The notes: a model not told the origin generated them from the letters alone. Shown: positions 36,420 through 45,653, numbered from the stretch's first letter. The stretch is DNA of 64,000 nt from JACDHG01 sp963815295 (GCA_963815295.1 CAWFFZ010000008.1:868001-932000); one strand, 5' to 3'. Program-made: numbers and translations.

Positions 36420-36608
36420 ATGCAGGCACAAGTCGGCGAGCGGCTGCACATCCATGGCAAGAACGTCGGGTCGACCGACCAGGTAGCGGAGATCCTCGAG
36501 GTCCGGGGGCGCGACGGCGCACCGCCCTACCTGGTGAAGTACCCGGATGGCCACGAGAGCGTCATCTTCCCGGGTCCCGACTGCGTCGTGGAGCCCAGCA
36601 GCGGCTGA
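36420..36608 (+). CDS. DUF1918 protein
   Basis: The start is ATG 36420, chosen because AGGAGGTGATC (36406-36416), an almost perfect anti-16S match, lies just upstream. The product is 62 aa. The DUF1918 core is visible: MQAQVGERLHIHGKNVG, RDGAPPYLVKYPDGHESVIFPGPD. This is a small SH3-like beta domain common in actinomycetes; its function is unknown. A longer in-frame ORF exists upstream but has no ribosome site. Confidence 0.85.
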   Translation: MQAQVGERLHIHGKNVGSTDQVAEILEVRGRDGAPPYLVKYPDGHESVIFPGPDCVVEPSSG

Positions 36609-36682
36609 GCCACGGCACCGAACCGCCCCACCGGGCGGCCACGCCCGCGACGACCCCCGGGAATGACCGCCGGAGCCGCCGC

Positions 36683-36702
36683 GTTGCATCTGCAACGTTG
36701 TA
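36683..36702. promoter_or_regulatory. Overlapping palindromes before the HtrA-like protease gene
   Basis: GTTGCA-TC-TGCAAC (36683-36696) is a perfect inverted repeat. It overlaps a second near-palindrome TGCAAC/GTTGTA (36691-36702). Both sit ~25-40 bases before the GTG start at 36725, in the usual operator position. The regulator is unknown. An AGGAGG ribosome site follows at 36714-36719. Confidence 0.5.
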
Positions 36703-36724
36703 ATCATGCGCTCAGGAGGTTGTC

Positions 36725-37672
36725 GTGGACTCTGCCGACAGCGACGCACTCGATGTCTACTCCCAGGTCGTCACGGCCGTCGCCGAACGTCTCACCCCTC
36801 GCGTCGCCGCTCTGCGCGTCCGCCAGCAGTCGGGGGGCCGCAGCGCTGAAGGAGCCGGGTCGGCCGTCGTCCTCACCAGCGATGGGCATCTGCTGACCAA
36901 CGCGCACGTCGTCCAGGGAGCGAGTGGTGGCCAGGCGGCTTTCGCGGACGGTACGTCGGCGGAGTTCGCCGTGGTGGGCCGCGACCCCCTGTCTGACCTC
37001 GCCGTCGTGCGTGCCGACCGGGCCATCCCCGAGCCGGCGGAGTACGGCGACGCCGACCTTCTCAAGGTGGGCTCGCTCGTGGTGGCGGTCGGCAACCCGC
37101 TCGGACTTGCCGGCAGCGTGACCGCCGGGGTGGTCAGTGCCCTTGGCCGAGCGATCCCCGCCCACACTCGTGCAGGCACCCGCATCATCGAGAACGTCAT
37201 CCAGACTGACGCTGCCCTGAACCCTGGCAACTCCGGGGGAGCGCTCGCCGATTCCCGCGGTCGCGTCGTTGGAATCAATACGGCCGTTGCAGGATTCGGT
37301 CTCGGGCTCGCGGTGCCGATCAATGCCACCACTCAACGCATCGTGTATGCCCTGCTCCACGACGGCAAGGTGCGCCGCGCTTACCTCGGGCTGGTGACGT
37401 CGCCCGCGCCGTTGCCGCCGATCTGGGCCGACCGCACCGGACAGCGCACGGCGCTGCGCGTCGTCGAAGTCGTGCAGGGGAGTCCCGCCGCAGCCAGCGG
37501 GCTGCGACCCGGGGACCTCGTCCTCGCGGTGGACTCCGCGCCCCTCGGTGACGCCCAGTCTCTGCAACGGCTGATGTTCGAAGACGCCATCGGAAAGCGC
37601 ACCGAGATCACGGTGCTGCGTAACGGCGCCATGGTCGACGCGGTCGCTGTGCCCTCCGAGCTCACCGACTGA
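36725..37672 (+). CDS. HtrA-like S1C serine protease with PDZ domain
   Basis: The product is 315 aa. The trypsin-like triad is His61 (TNAHVV), Asp91 (SDLAVV) and Ser170 (NPGNSGGAL). A PDZ domain occupies ~220-310 (VVEVVQGSPAAASGLRPGDLVLAV). The family is DegP/HtrA. Unusually for the group, I see no signal peptide or membrane anchor, so it is predicted to be cytoplasmic. The GTG follows AGGAGG. A quality-control or regulated-proteolysis role is inferred. Confidence 0.85.
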   Translation: MDSADSDALDVYSQVVTAVAERLTPRVAALRVRQQSGGRSAEGAGSAVVLTSDGHLLTNAHVVQGASGGQAAFADGTSAEFAVVGRDPLSDLAVVRADRAIPEPAEYGDADLLKVGSLVVAVGNPLGLAGSVTAGVVSALGRAIPAHTRAGTRIIENVIQTDAALNPGNSGGALADSRGRVVGINTAVAGFGLGLAVPINATTQRIVYALLHDGKVRRAYLGLVTSPAPLPPIWADRTGQRTALRVVEVVQGSPAAASGLRPGDLVLAVDSAPLGDAQSLQRLMFEDAIGKRTEITVLRNGAMVDAVAVPSELTD

Positions 37673-37763
37673 CCCACGCAGGGGTGGCGCGCCGAAAACC
37701 AGGTGCGGCTGGGCACTGAGCACTCCTACCATCTGCTCATGGGTATTACGGAGTGACTTCCAC

Positions 37764-37817
37764 CAGGCGCGGTCCTGCGCCTGACGACCGGTGCGTGGCC
37801 TGACAAGGACGCATCGG
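37764..37817 (+). other. Two adjacent hairpins between htrA-like and SpoU genes
   Basis: CAGGCGC at 37764-37770 pairs with GCGCCTG at 37777-37783 (perfect 7-bp stem, 6-base loop). CCGGTGCGT at 37788-37796 pairs with ACGCATCGG at 37809-37817 (8 of 9 pairs). No T-tract follows. They lie 30 bases before the SpoU start and could be a terminator of the protease gene or a structured leader. No known riboswitch motif was recognised. Confidence 0.4.
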
Positions 37818-37846
37818 TCAGGCGAACTCACTCCCCGGAGACCACC

Positions 37847-38717
37847 ATGTCCCCGCTTCCCGCAGCAATCCCTCAGCTCATCCAGGTCTCGGCCGCGCAC
37901 CCAGGCGCGCGCCGCTACTCCCGCGCGCGTCGCAACCTGCTGCCGCGGCACGATCGCGCCACCACAGTCACCGGCCTGTGGGCCGCACGAGCACCTCGTC
38001 CGCGCGGACGCGGCTGTGGAGATCTTCCTGTGGTGCCCTGGATCAAGCGATGCTGCCTTCGGGAGTCACCGCCGGGACGCATCCGGCCAGGACCGTCTGG
38101 GCGAGTGCGTCCGGGCGGTCGCGGCCAAGGCTCAAGCGTCATACCAGGTCTCCGAGCGCACGTTGGCACGGCTGCATCCCGGACTGACCGCACCGGCGAT
38201 GCTGTCTGTGGTGCGCCTGCCTTCGTGGCGCGAGGAAACCGTGCTGACCACGTCGGCGCAGCTGCTTCTGGTTGCGGACGGCATCGAGTACGCCGGGAAC
38301 CTCGGCACCCTCATCCGGACGGTGGATGCGTGCGGTGCCGACGCACTGGTCCTGACTCGGCCAGTCGCCCGCCTCGCGAACAGCAAGGTGTTCGCCGCCA
38401 GCCGCGGCACGGTGCTGACGACGCCGGTGCTCGAGTACTCCTCCGTGGCAGCTGCCCGGGTGGCGATCGAGTCGGCCGGATTCGAGGTCCTCATCGCCGA
38501 CCCCGCAGCGATGCAGACCTACCGCGACATCACGTACGACGGCCGACGTCTGGCGTTCGTCGTGGGCTCTGAGGGACGAGGCGTCTCGCCGGAGTGGCGC
38601 GACCCGGCATACTCACGGGTGTCCATCCCGATGCTCGGCAGTGCGGACTCCCTCAACGTGGCCGCGTCGGCAGCCGTCCTGCTCTTCGAGGCGCAAGCGA
38701 GACGGCTCACTGGCTAA
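37847..38717 (+). pseudogene. SpoU/TrmH-family RNA 2'-O-methyltransferase, frameshifted near the N-terminus
   Basis: The ATG at 37847 has GGAG upstream and leads into VSAAHPGARRYSRARRNLLPRHDRATTVTGLWA. At about 37984 the frame must change by one base to continue HEHLVRADAAVEIFLWCP, then the SpoU core: LLLVADGIEYAGNLGTLIRTVDACGADALVL and the knot motifs FVVGSEGRGVSPEW and VSIPMLGSADSLNVAASAAVLLFEA. Intact length is ~290 aa. Members methylate ribose in rRNA or tRNA with SAM. The single extra base could be a sequencing error. Confidence 0.85.
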
Positions 38718-38772
38718 TCGTCGGCAGTTGGCGGTGCACCAGATTTCATGGCCGCCTCGATCAGGCTGACGC

Positions 38773-39570
38773 CTATTTGACTTCTGAGCGCAACACCAGG
38801 GCGACCCCGACCGCTAGCGGCGCGAGCAGCCACATCGAGCCGGCCACCGCTATGTGAGCCCACTGCTCACCTGTCAAGTCGCCGTTGAACAGAGCGCTCT
38901 GGGCGTAGTTGAAGTCGACCCAGGGCTGCACATTTGCGAACCATTCCTGGCTGGTGGCGAGCAGGCTGGCGAGTGACGGCAACATCAACGAGTAGATGAA
39001 GTAGGCCACGATCGCGCCTGGCGAGTTCCGGATCAGCACGCCCAGCATGAACCCGACCAGCAGGCCGAGGACGTTCCCCAAGACGATGTACAGCATGTCC
39101 GACACAGACGCGTCCCACACCTGGTCGGTGCCGGTGATCGCCGTTCCCACCACATTGCCGAGGGCGCCGACGACGAATGCGATCAGCATTGAGACGACGC
39201 CGACTGCCACGGCGGAATTCGCTTTCGCCCACACCACCCGGCTCCGCTGCGGAACCAGCGTGAAGGTCGTCAGCCCGCTGCGTTGGCTCCACTCGCTGGT
39301 GACCGACAAAATGGCAATCATCGGCAAGATGATGGCCATCGGGAAGCCGATCGCGGTGGCGAAAGTCGAGTAGGTGAGCTCGTCGTCCGGGGCGAACAGG
39401 ATTACGGTGCCCGTGGCCAGTACCGCGGTGATGACGATGCTCGCCATCAGCCAGAAGCCTGACCGGGTGTCGAACATCTTCTGCAGCTCGACTCCCGTCA
39501 GGCGCGACATCGGCGCTCGTGTCGGGCTGGTGCGGGTCTCTTGGACGCGCTCGAGTGTGGCGGTGCTCAT
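38773..39570 (-). CDS. ABC-2 type transporter permease
   Basis: The product is 265 aa with six membrane spans, for example WLMASIVITAVLATGTVILF, AIGFPMAIILPMIAILSV and WLLAPLAVGVALVLRSE. The loop LTTFTLVPQRSRVVWAK before the third span is common in ABC-2 permeases. It overlaps the ATPase gene stop by 4 bases, forming a two-gene exporter. Substrate is unknown; such pairs export antibiotics, lipids or peptides. Confidence 0.85.
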   Translation of the reverse strand: MSTATLERVQETRTSPTRAPMSRLTGVELQKMFDTRSGFWLMASIVITAVLATGTVILFAPDDELTYSTFATAIGFPMAIILPMIAILSVTSEWSQRSGLTTFTLVPQRSRVVWAKANSAVAVGVVSMLIAFVVGALGNVVGTAITGTDQVWDASVSDMLYIVLGNVLGLLVGFMLGVLIRNSPGAIVAYFIYSLMLPSLASLLATSQEWFANVQPWVDFNYAQSALFNGDLTGEQWAHIAVAGSMWLLAPLAVGVALVLRSEVK

Positions 39571-40472
39571 GCCGCTGCTCCTTCTCGTTGTGTGTTTGCC
39601 GTGAGCTCGAGGAACATCTCCTCCAGGCCGGCGCTGTCGGCGGGACGCAGCTCGGAAAGCGCCACACCCGCGCCCTGCGCGATCTCGCCGACCAGCTGAG
39701 GCTCGGCATCTGTATGGAGGCCGCCGTCCGCGCGCGCGGTCGCGGCAATGCCAAAGGTGCCGAGGGCTCGGGTGAGCTTGTCGAGGTCGGTGGCGCGAGC
39801 GCGAACCAGGGTGCCGGCCGCCTGCAGGAGCTCATTCTTGGTGCCCTGTGCGACGATTCGGCCGTGGCCGATCACGACGATGTCGTCGGCGATGACCTCG
39901 ATCTCGTGCAGCAAGTGCGACGAGAGCAGGACAGTCCCACCCCGGTTCGCGAAGTCGCGCAGAAGATCCCGCATCCACCGGATCCCGCCTGGATCGAGCC
40001 CGTTGGCGGGCTCATCGAGGATCAGAACCTCGGGATCACCCATCAGCGCCGTGGCGATGCCGAGCCGCTGACGCATGCCGAGTGAATAGTTTCGGACCCG
40101 CCGGTTGGCCTCGGTGCCCGTCAAACTCACCAGGTCCAGCATTTCTCCCACGCGGCGGCGCGGCAGGCCCATGGTGCGTTGGGCGAGGGTGAGGATCTCG
40201 CGCCCGGTGCGACCGGCGTGCTGCGCCGACGCATCGAGTAGGACTCCTACTTCGCGTCCCGGGTTGGGCAGGTCGGCGTATTGGCGTCCGCCGATCGTGG
40301 CAGAACCCGAGGTGGGTGGGGTGAGGGCAACCATGATGCGCATGCCGGTGGACTTGCCCGCGCCGTTGGGGCCGAGGAACCCGGTCACGCGACCGGCCTT
40401 GGCCGTGAAACTGATGTCATCGACGGCAGTGAGGCCGCCGTACTTCTTGGTTAGTGATTCGACTTTGATCAT
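39567..40472 (-). CDS. ABC transporter ATP-binding protein (ABC-2 exporter)
   Basis: I use ATG 40470-40472 (MIKVESLTKKYGG), giving 301 aa. Walker A is GPNGAGKST near residue 36, the signature is NYSLGMRQRL near 133, and Walker B is VLILDEPANGLDPGG near 152, with the switch His in LLSSHLLHEIE. The ~80 residue C-terminal domain is typical of bacitracin/daunorubicin-type exporters (BcrA/DrrA family). It is coupled to the permease gene downstream. No regulatory gene is adjacent. Confidence 0.9.
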   Translation of the reverse strand: MIKVESLTKKYGGLTAVDDISFTAKAGRVTGFLGPNGAGKSTGMRIMVALTPPTSGSATIGGRQYADLPNPGREVGVLLDASAQHAGRTGREILTLAQRTMGLPRRRVGEMLDLVSLTGTEANRRVRNYSLGMRQRLGIATALMGDPEVLILDEPANGLDPGGIRWMRDLLRDFANRGGTVLLSSHLLHEIEVIADDIVVIGHGRIVAQGTKNELLQAAGTLVRARATDLDKLTRALGTFGIAATARADGGLHTDAEPQLVGEIAQGAGVALSELRPADSAGLEEMFLELTANTQREGAAA

Positions 40473-40601
40473 GTAGATCAGACTCGCTCGGCCGAGCCTC
40501 GTGGACATCAGGGAAGCCGCTGAACAAACCCTCCCCACACCCTGGTCCGTCTCAGGGTTGAGACTCAGGGCCACCTGACTCTGTCGAGGCGTGACTGCGC
40601 C

Positions 40602-41276
40602 TCACAGGTAGTAGGGCTGCTCCTGCCGAGGGTCGGCTGGCACCACGTCGATGAGTGGGTGTGTCACGAGCTGATCGATGGCCGAGGTGTCGGCTCCGAT
40701 GCCGATCCAGTGCGGGTCGACGTCGTTGGCGATGCACCAGGCGTGGTCGGCTGGCCAGATGAACGCAGGATCGGGCATGTCCAGGCGAGGTTGCCCTGGC
40801 CATTCCTCGGCTGCACCCCAGTCCCCGAGCTCTGAGATCTTCCCGTGGAACAAGAAGTACTCGCGGTTTGGTACGACGACCTTCGGCCCCTCCAGGACCG
40901 AGGGCGGGAAGGCCGGTGCGATCAGCGGCCCCCGTCGGGTGATTCGTGTGTGATGGTCGAGGATCCGCGCGCCGCCGCCGCCGTAGATGTCCGATGCCCA
41001 GCCGTCCCACAGGCAGAAGTAGCAATCGTCAGGTGTGCGGGTATGACGCTCCAGCAGCTGGACGGCGGCACCCAACTGCTCGCTCTGGGATCGGGCGTCA
41101 TCGCCGATCTCTACGTCGTTCTCCTTCTGTCCCGCGTGGTCGGGATCGGGAATCAGCCGCAGCCTCACGTAGGCAGGGAAGCCCGACGGTCCGAACGTGA
41201 CCAGCCGATCCCACCGCAGCTCGCTGGAGGTGATCCAGTCTGCGGCAGACAGATCGGTACTTGGCCTGAGCGTCAC
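40602..41276 (-). CDS. Conserved hypothetical protein
   Basis: The product is 224 aa with no signal peptide or membrane span. It contains DCYFCLWDGWASD near residue 84, PNREYFLFHGKISELGDWG near 136, and PDPAFIWPADHAWCIANDVDPHWIGIGA near 167. The last segment resembles proteins of actinomycetes that are described only as hypothetical. No catalytic motif is certain. It diverges from the flavoprotein gene. Confidence 0.6.
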   Translation of the reverse strand: MTLRPSTDLSAADWITSSELRWDRLVTFGPSGFPAYVRLRLIPDPDHAGQKENDVEIGDDARSQSEQLGAAVQLLERHTRTPDDCYFCLWDGWASDIYGGGGARILDHHTRITRRGPLIAPAFPPSVLEGPKVVVPNREYFLFHGKISELGDWGAAEEWPGQPRLDMPDPAFIWPADHAWCIANDVDPHWIGIGADTSAIDQLVTHPLIDVVPADPRQEQPYYL

Positions 41277-41440
41277 AGTCCGGTTCTACCCCACGGCATG
41301 TGTCTGATGTAAAGAGCGTGACTCGCCTGGCCAGTCGTCATTTGGCCCGTTTGGGTCATACCGGCGTGGTCCGTCGAGCCCCTAGCGTGGGAATGCCGGC
41401 GGGACCCGCGCTGGCCCAGACCTTCCGGAAGGACCTCGTC

Positions 41441-42844
41441 ATGACGCAGACAGCCGACAGCCCGATCGCATTGCTGCGAAGCCGCATGCGCGGCGACGTC
41501 GTCGGCGCCACTGATGCTAACTACGACGACAGCCGCCGCGTCTGGAACGGAAGTATCGACCGCCGTCCTCTCGCGGTGGCACGCTGCCTTGACGAGGCCG
41601 ACGTGCAGGCGGCGGTTCGATTCGCCACCGAGCAGGGGCTCGAGGTCGCCGTCCGCGGTGGAGCCCACAGCATGTCCGGTGCGTCGGTGGTCGACGACGG
41701 CATCGTCATCGACCTCAGCCAGATGAACCAGGTCGAGGTCGACCCGGAGGCTCGTCGCGCGGTGGTGTCCGGCGGGGCGCTGTTGGGGGACGTCGACGCT
41801 GCTGCGCAGGCCCACGGTCTCGCGGTTCCCGCAGGGCTCGTGAGCCACACTGGCGTGGGTGGGCTGACCCTGGGCGGTGGGATGGGCTGGCTAACCAGGC
41901 TCGGTGGGCTCACCATCGACAACGTGGTCTCGGTCCGTGTGGTGACGGCTGATGGGAACGCCCGGGTAGCCTCCGCATCCGAGAACGCCGACCTTTACTG
42001 GGCCATCCGCGGCGGAGGCGGCAACTTCGGCGTGGTCACGGAGTTCGAGTTCGCCCTGCACGAGGTGGGCCCCATGGTCCACTTCGGCCTGCTGTTCTGG
42101 TCGCTCGACCAAGGCGCCGCGGCGCTGCGCCATGTCCGCGGGGTGATCGACACACTTCCTGAGGACGTCAATGTGATGGTCGGTGCACTCAACGCCCCGC
42201 CAGCCCCGTTCGTCCCCGAGCAACATCAGTTGCAGCCGGGCTACGCAGCCATCGTTGTCGGCACAGGAACCCCAGAGAGTCATGCGGAGGTGTACGCCGC
42301 CTTGCGGGACGACGAACCCGTACTATTCGACTTCGCCACACCCATGCCGTACGTCGAGCTGCAGAAGATGCTCGACGAGGCGAACGCCTGGGGGCTTCAT
42401 TGCTACGACAAAGGCTGCTACGTCGAGGCATTGACTGACGACGTCATCCAGGCAGTCACAGAGCACGTCCCGAACAAGATCTCGCCGTTGTCCATAGTTC
42501 TGTTCTACCGGCTGGATGGCGCATTCTCGCGTGTCGAGGAGGACGCGACGGCGTTCAGCGGCGGACGGTCTCCCCGATTCGCTGTCTTCATGATCGGGAT
42601 CTGTCCAGTCCCCGAAATGTTCGCCGCGGAGCGAGACTGGGTGCGATCGATGGCCGACGCCCTCCGACCGCTATCCATTGACGACGGTGTCTACGTCAAC
42701 GGGGTAACCGACTTCGACGCCAACAACCCCGTGCAGGCGGCATACGGAGCGGAAAAGTACGACAGGCTCGTGGAGATCAAGACGAAGTACGACCCTCACA
42801 ACGTCTTCCGCCGCAACGCGAACATCACGCCCGTCATGCTCTGA
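41441..42844 (+). CDS. FAD-linked oxidase of the PCMH/BBE family
   Basis: I use ATG 41441 (MTQTADSPIALL) because GGAAGGA precedes it; longer frames upstream look non-coding. The product is ~467 aa. The PCMH FAD domain has VRGGAHSMSG with the likely 8-alpha-histidyl-FAD His76, and GVGGLTLGGGMGWLTRLGGL; the usual second cysteine attachment is Ser here, so one covalent link is expected. The BBE tail DPHNVFRRNANI is at the C-terminus. Such berberine-bridge-like oxidases oxidise sugars, aldehydes or alkaloid-like substrates with O2. Substrate is unknown. It is convergent with the DUF1905 gene. Confidence 0.85.
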   Translation: MTQTADSPIALLRSRMRGDVVGATDANYDDSRRVWNGSIDRRPLAVARCLDEADVQAAVRFATEQGLEVAVRGGAHSMSGASVVDDGIVIDLSQMNQVEVDPEARRAVVSGGALLGDVDAAAQAHGLAVPAGLVSHTGVGGLTLGGGMGWLTRLGGLTIDNVVSVRVVTADGNARVASASENADLYWAIRGGGGNFGVVTEFEFALHEVGPMVHFGLLFWSLDQGAAALRHVRGVIDTLPEDVNVMVGALNAPPAPFVPEQHQLQPGYAAIVVGTGTPESHAEVYAALRDDEPVLFDFATPMPYVELQKMLDEANAWGLHCYDKGCYVEALTDDVIQAVTEHVPNKISPLSIVLFYRLDGAFSRVEEDATAFSGGRSPRFAVFMIGICPVPEMFAAERDWVRSMADALRPLSIDDGVYVNGVTDFDANNPVQAAYGAEKYDRLVEIKTKYDPHNVFRRNANITPVML

Positions 42845-42853
42845 CAGACCGCG

Positions 42854-43150
42854 CTACTGGCGTCCGACGCGCAAGCCCACCGCCACCACCTGGTCAACCT
42901 CAATCCCGGTGGGCCCGCGCACCGCGTCCTTCAGTGGGAGGAGGTAGCGGCCGTCCTTGGGAAAGAGGGCGGTCGTGAACTCGGTATCGAGTATCCGCAC
43001 CACCACCGGCACCTGACCCCAATACTCCACGCCCTTGGCAGCGAACTTGATGTCCTCGCTCTCCTCCTCCGGAATGGCCACGAAGTAGAACGGCGCAGGG
43101 CCTCGCCACTCGATCACCGGGCCGTCGAACTCGAAGTCCATCAAACTCAT
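42854..43150 (-). CDS. DUF1905 protein
   Basis: I use ATG 43148-43150 (MSLMDFEFDGP); the in-frame extension upstream lacks a ribosome site. The product is 98 aa. DUF1905 hallmarks are WRGPAPFYFVAIPEEESEDIKF and YWGQVPVVVRI, and FTTALFPKDGRYLLPLKDAVR. The family forms a small beta-barrel of unknown role, sometimes fused to a YdeI domain, which is absent here. It lies 34 bases downstream of the oxidoreductase gene on the same strand. Confidence 0.85.
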   Translation of the reverse strand: MSLMDFEFDGPVIEWRGPAPFYFVAIPEEESEDIKFAAKGVEYWGQVPVVVRILDTEFTTALFPKDGRYLLPLKDAVRGPTGIEVDQVVAVGLRVGRQ

Positions 43151-43184
43151 GCAGCGAGTATCGCCCGGATGCGTGCGGAGGGCG

Positions 43185-44141
43185 CTAGGAGGGGGCGACG
43201 ACCACTTTGCCGAGAGCGCGTCCCTCACCGTGATGCGCGAGCGCGGCGGGAGCATCCTCGAGCGTGAACACACGGTCGATGTGGATCTTCACATCCCCGG
43301 CAACGCAGAGGGCGGCAAGCGGCTCGAAGTGTTTCGGGCCCTCGTGGACGACCAGCACTCCGATGGAGCGACCCGTAAGCCGGCCAACCACCCAGCCGCC
43401 GGTGAGCACGCGCAGCAGCGCCCGAGTTGACCCGCCGACGCACCGATACATGCCGCCGGGTGCCAGCGCACGCCTGTAGGCGAACACCGACCGGTGCGCG
43501 ACCAGGTCCAGGATCAGGTCGTACGGCGGAGTCGCCCGGGTGAAGTCGTCGCTTCGGTAATCGAGCACTTCGTCCGCGCCCAACGACCGCATGAAGTCCT
43601 GCTTGCCGGCGTTGTCGACCGCGGTGACGTGTGCGCCGAGACGCTTGGCGAGCTGGATGGCAAAGGATCCCGATCCTCCGCCGGCGCCGTTGATCAGCAC
43701 GCGGTGACCTGCCAGAGCGCGTTTCGTGCCCTGCAGGGCAATGGCCCCCGCCTGCGGGATGGTCGAGGCTTCTGCGAACGTGAGCTCGGCCGGCTTGTGA
43801 GCCAGCGAGGATTCCGCTGCGACGGCATACTCCGCGAAGCCGCCCATGAGCGCGAGGTTGTCGCCGTACACCTCGTCACCGGGTTGGAACCGGCCAACTC
43901 CTTCTCCGACGTCGTCGACCACGCCGGCGATGTCCGACCCAAGCGTCCGGCGAGACGGGGAGCGCAGCCCGCCGAGCCGCGCGTACGCGGGCGATCCGCG
44001 CAGACACTCCCAGTCGCTGAGGTTGATCGAAGTCGCGGCGACTTTCACCCGCACCTGCCCGGCGGCGGGCGAAGGCATCGGGACCTCCTCGACACGCAGC
44101 ACATCGGGAGGCCCGTAACGGTCGTAGACAACCGCCTTCAC
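43185..44141 (-). CDS. NADPH:quinone reductase-like medium-chain dehydrogenase
   Basis: I use GTG 44139-44141 (VKAVVYDRYGPPDVL), the family-typical start. The product is 318 aa. The GroES-like domain holds GSDIAGVVDDVGEGV near residue 68 and FQPGDEVYG. The nucleotide loop is VLINGAGGGSGSFAIQLAK near 148. No structural or catalytic zinc cysteines are seen, placing it with zeta-crystallin-like quinone reductases. The C-terminus HGEGRALGKVVV is typical. It reduces quinones or enones with NADPH. Confidence 0.88.
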   Translation of the reverse strand: MKAVVYDRYGPPDVLRVEEVPMPSPAAGQVRVKVAATSINLSDWECLRGSPAYARLGGLRSPSRRTLGSDIAGVVDDVGEGVGRFQPGDEVYGDNLALMGGFAEYAVAAESSLAHKPAELTFAEASTIPQAGAIALQGTKRALAGHRVLINGAGGGSGSFAIQLAKRLGAHVTAVDNAGKQDFMRSLGADEVLDYRSDDFTRATPPYDLILDLVAHRSVFAYRRALAPGGMYRCVGGSTRALLRVLTGGWVVGRLTGRSIGVLVVHEGPKHFEPLAALCVAGDVKIHIDRVFTLEDAPAALAHHGEGRALGKVVVAPS

Positions 44142-44315
44142 GCCCGCCCCCGCCGTGCCGTAGTTGTGTTCATGGCGGCAAGGTAGCAAGGCGGGCGTCC
44201 GCGGTGCATCAATCGCAGCGCCTTTCCGCCGCGATCCCGTCACCCAGTAAGTTCCCTGCATGCCCGGCGCGTCCTTCCCGACGTACCGACACGTGAGATC
44301 AGTCTGGAGTTCACC

Positions 44316-44705
44316 ATGACCGTAACGATCGCCTCCGTGACATTCGACTGTGCCGACGCCCTCAAGGTCGGTCAGTTCTGGTCCGCCGCCCTCGGCCGAG
44401 ACCTTGACCCCAAGGCTTCCAGCGACTTCGCCACGATCGGCTTTGTCGGACGCCGTGACACGGCGGGGTGGGCGCCAGTGGAGCTTGCGAGCGAGCAGAC
44501 CTGGATGTTCACCAAAGTGTCCGAGCCGAAGACCGCCAAGAACCGCATGCACCTCGATCTCGCGGCGCCCGATCCCGAGGGTGAAGTCTCGCGCCTCGTT
44601 GAACTCGGTGCCACTCTGGTCGCTGACTCGGAGGAGTATGGATACAAGTGGACAGTGATGGCCGATCCCGAAGGAAACGAGTTTTGCGTCGCGAAGGCGC
44701 TGTGA
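44316..44705 (+). CDS. VOC (glyoxalase/bleomycin resistance-like) protein
   Basis: The product is 129 aa. It has the VOC half-fold pair: VTFDCADALKVGQFWSAALG at the start, a middle NRMHLDLAAPDPEGEVSRLVELGA and a tail TVMADPEGNEFCVAKAL. The His of MHLDL and Glu of GNEF are candidate metal ligands. The substrate is unknown. A GGAG site is 8 bases before the ATG. Its stop overlaps the PhyH gene start (GTGA), so the two are co-translated and may share a substrate. Confidence 0.85.
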   Translation: MTVTIASVTFDCADALKVGQFWSAALGRDLDPKASSDFATIGFVGRRDTAGWAPVELASEQTWMFTKVSEPKTAKNRMHLDLAAPDPEGEVSRLVELGATLVADSEEYGYKWTVMADPEGNEFCVAKAL

Positions 44706-45598
44706 GCGCGAGAGCCGGGCGCCTAGAGCCGGGTGCCGACGGAGACCTCAGCCAGAGCTACCGGCGGGACGGATACGTCGTACTCCCCGACGCACTCGAT
44801 GGTGCGCTGGTCTCGGCCGCGCGAGATGAGACGACCGCGATCTGTCGCGGTCAACGCGGCGCCTTCGACGGTATGCCCGAGGCCGACCTGAAGCGAGCTC
44901 TTCTGGACGCGACCGACGACGAAGTCCTTCGGCAATATCTGTGCATCCATTTCCCGCACAAACTGTCACCGCTCATGGAGCGTCTGGCCAGGCACCCGAA
45001 CGTCGTAGACGTGCTCACACAGCTGGTTGGACCAAACGTCAAGATGATGCAGTCGATGCTTTTCATGAAGTCCGAGGGGAAGCCCGGACAGGCCTGGCAC
45101 CAGGATGAGGCCTTCATCCCGACCCGTGACCGGTCGCTGGCAGGTGTGTGGATCGCGCTGGACGACGCCACCGTGGAAAACGGCTGCCTCTGGGTCATCC
45201 CTGGCTCCCACCGGTCAGGAGTCCTCTTCCCGATGCGGCTTCAGGACGATCGACGCTTCGACTGCACCGATGAGGCGTACGACTTCGGCTACTCCGAGGC
45301 CGATGCAGTGCCGGTCGAGGTGCCTGCCGGGGCCGCGGTGATCTTCAACGGGTACCTGCTTCACCGCTCCCTGCCGAACACCGGCCGCCACGGCATGCGT
45401 CGTGCTCTGGCCAACCACTACATGAGCGCCGAGTCCCTGCTTCCGTGGTTCCCACCAGCACCGGGCGAATCCATGGCGCTCGCCGACCACCGCGACATCC
45501 TCCTGGTCGCCGGCCGAGACCCCTACGGGCAGGCCGGGGTCATCGACACCATGCGCCCACACCTCCGCCCAGACGGAAGCGGTGGCTGCGACCGATGA
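44702..45598 (+). CDS. Phytanoyl-CoA dioxygenase (PhyH) family protein
   Basis: I use GTG 44702 within the VOC stop; a longer upstream frame is the VOC shadow. The product is 298 aa. The 2-His-1-carboxylate facial triad is His133-Gln-Asp135 (WHQDEAF) and His221 (LLHRSLPN), with a 2-oxoglutarate-binding Arg expected in GMRRAL near 232. The pattern NGCLWVIPGSHRSG is typical. It is a non-heme Fe(II)/2-oxoglutarate oxygenase of unknown substrate. It is coupled to the VOC gene. Confidence 0.88.
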   Translation: MSARAGRLEPGADGDLSQSYRRDGYVVLPDALDGALVSAARDETTAICRGQRGAFDGMPEADLKRALLDATDDEVLRQYLCIHFPHKLSPLMERLARHPNVVDVLTQLVGPNVKMMQSMLFMKSEGKPGQAWHQDEAFIPTRDRSLAGVWIALDDATVENGCLWVIPGSHRSGVLFPMRLQDDRRFDCTDEAYDFGYSEADAVPVEVPAGAAVIFNGYLLHRSLPNTGRHGMRRALANHYMSAESLLPWFPPAPGESMALADHRDILLVAGRDPYGQAGVIDTMRPHLRPDGSGGCDR

Positions 45599-45653
45599 TC
45601 AACGTGCGTCGTCGTCATGGCAGCGGACTTCCAATGTTGAGAACGATCGAACC

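Noticed and set aside
37764..37817. Hairpins as a riboswitch
   Set aside because: No conserved core of a known riboswitch class was recognised; the stems are short and could be a simple terminator.
43185..44552. A 455-codon form of the quinone reductase
   Set aside because: The extension runs antisense through the VOC gene; family alignment begins at the GTG at 44141.
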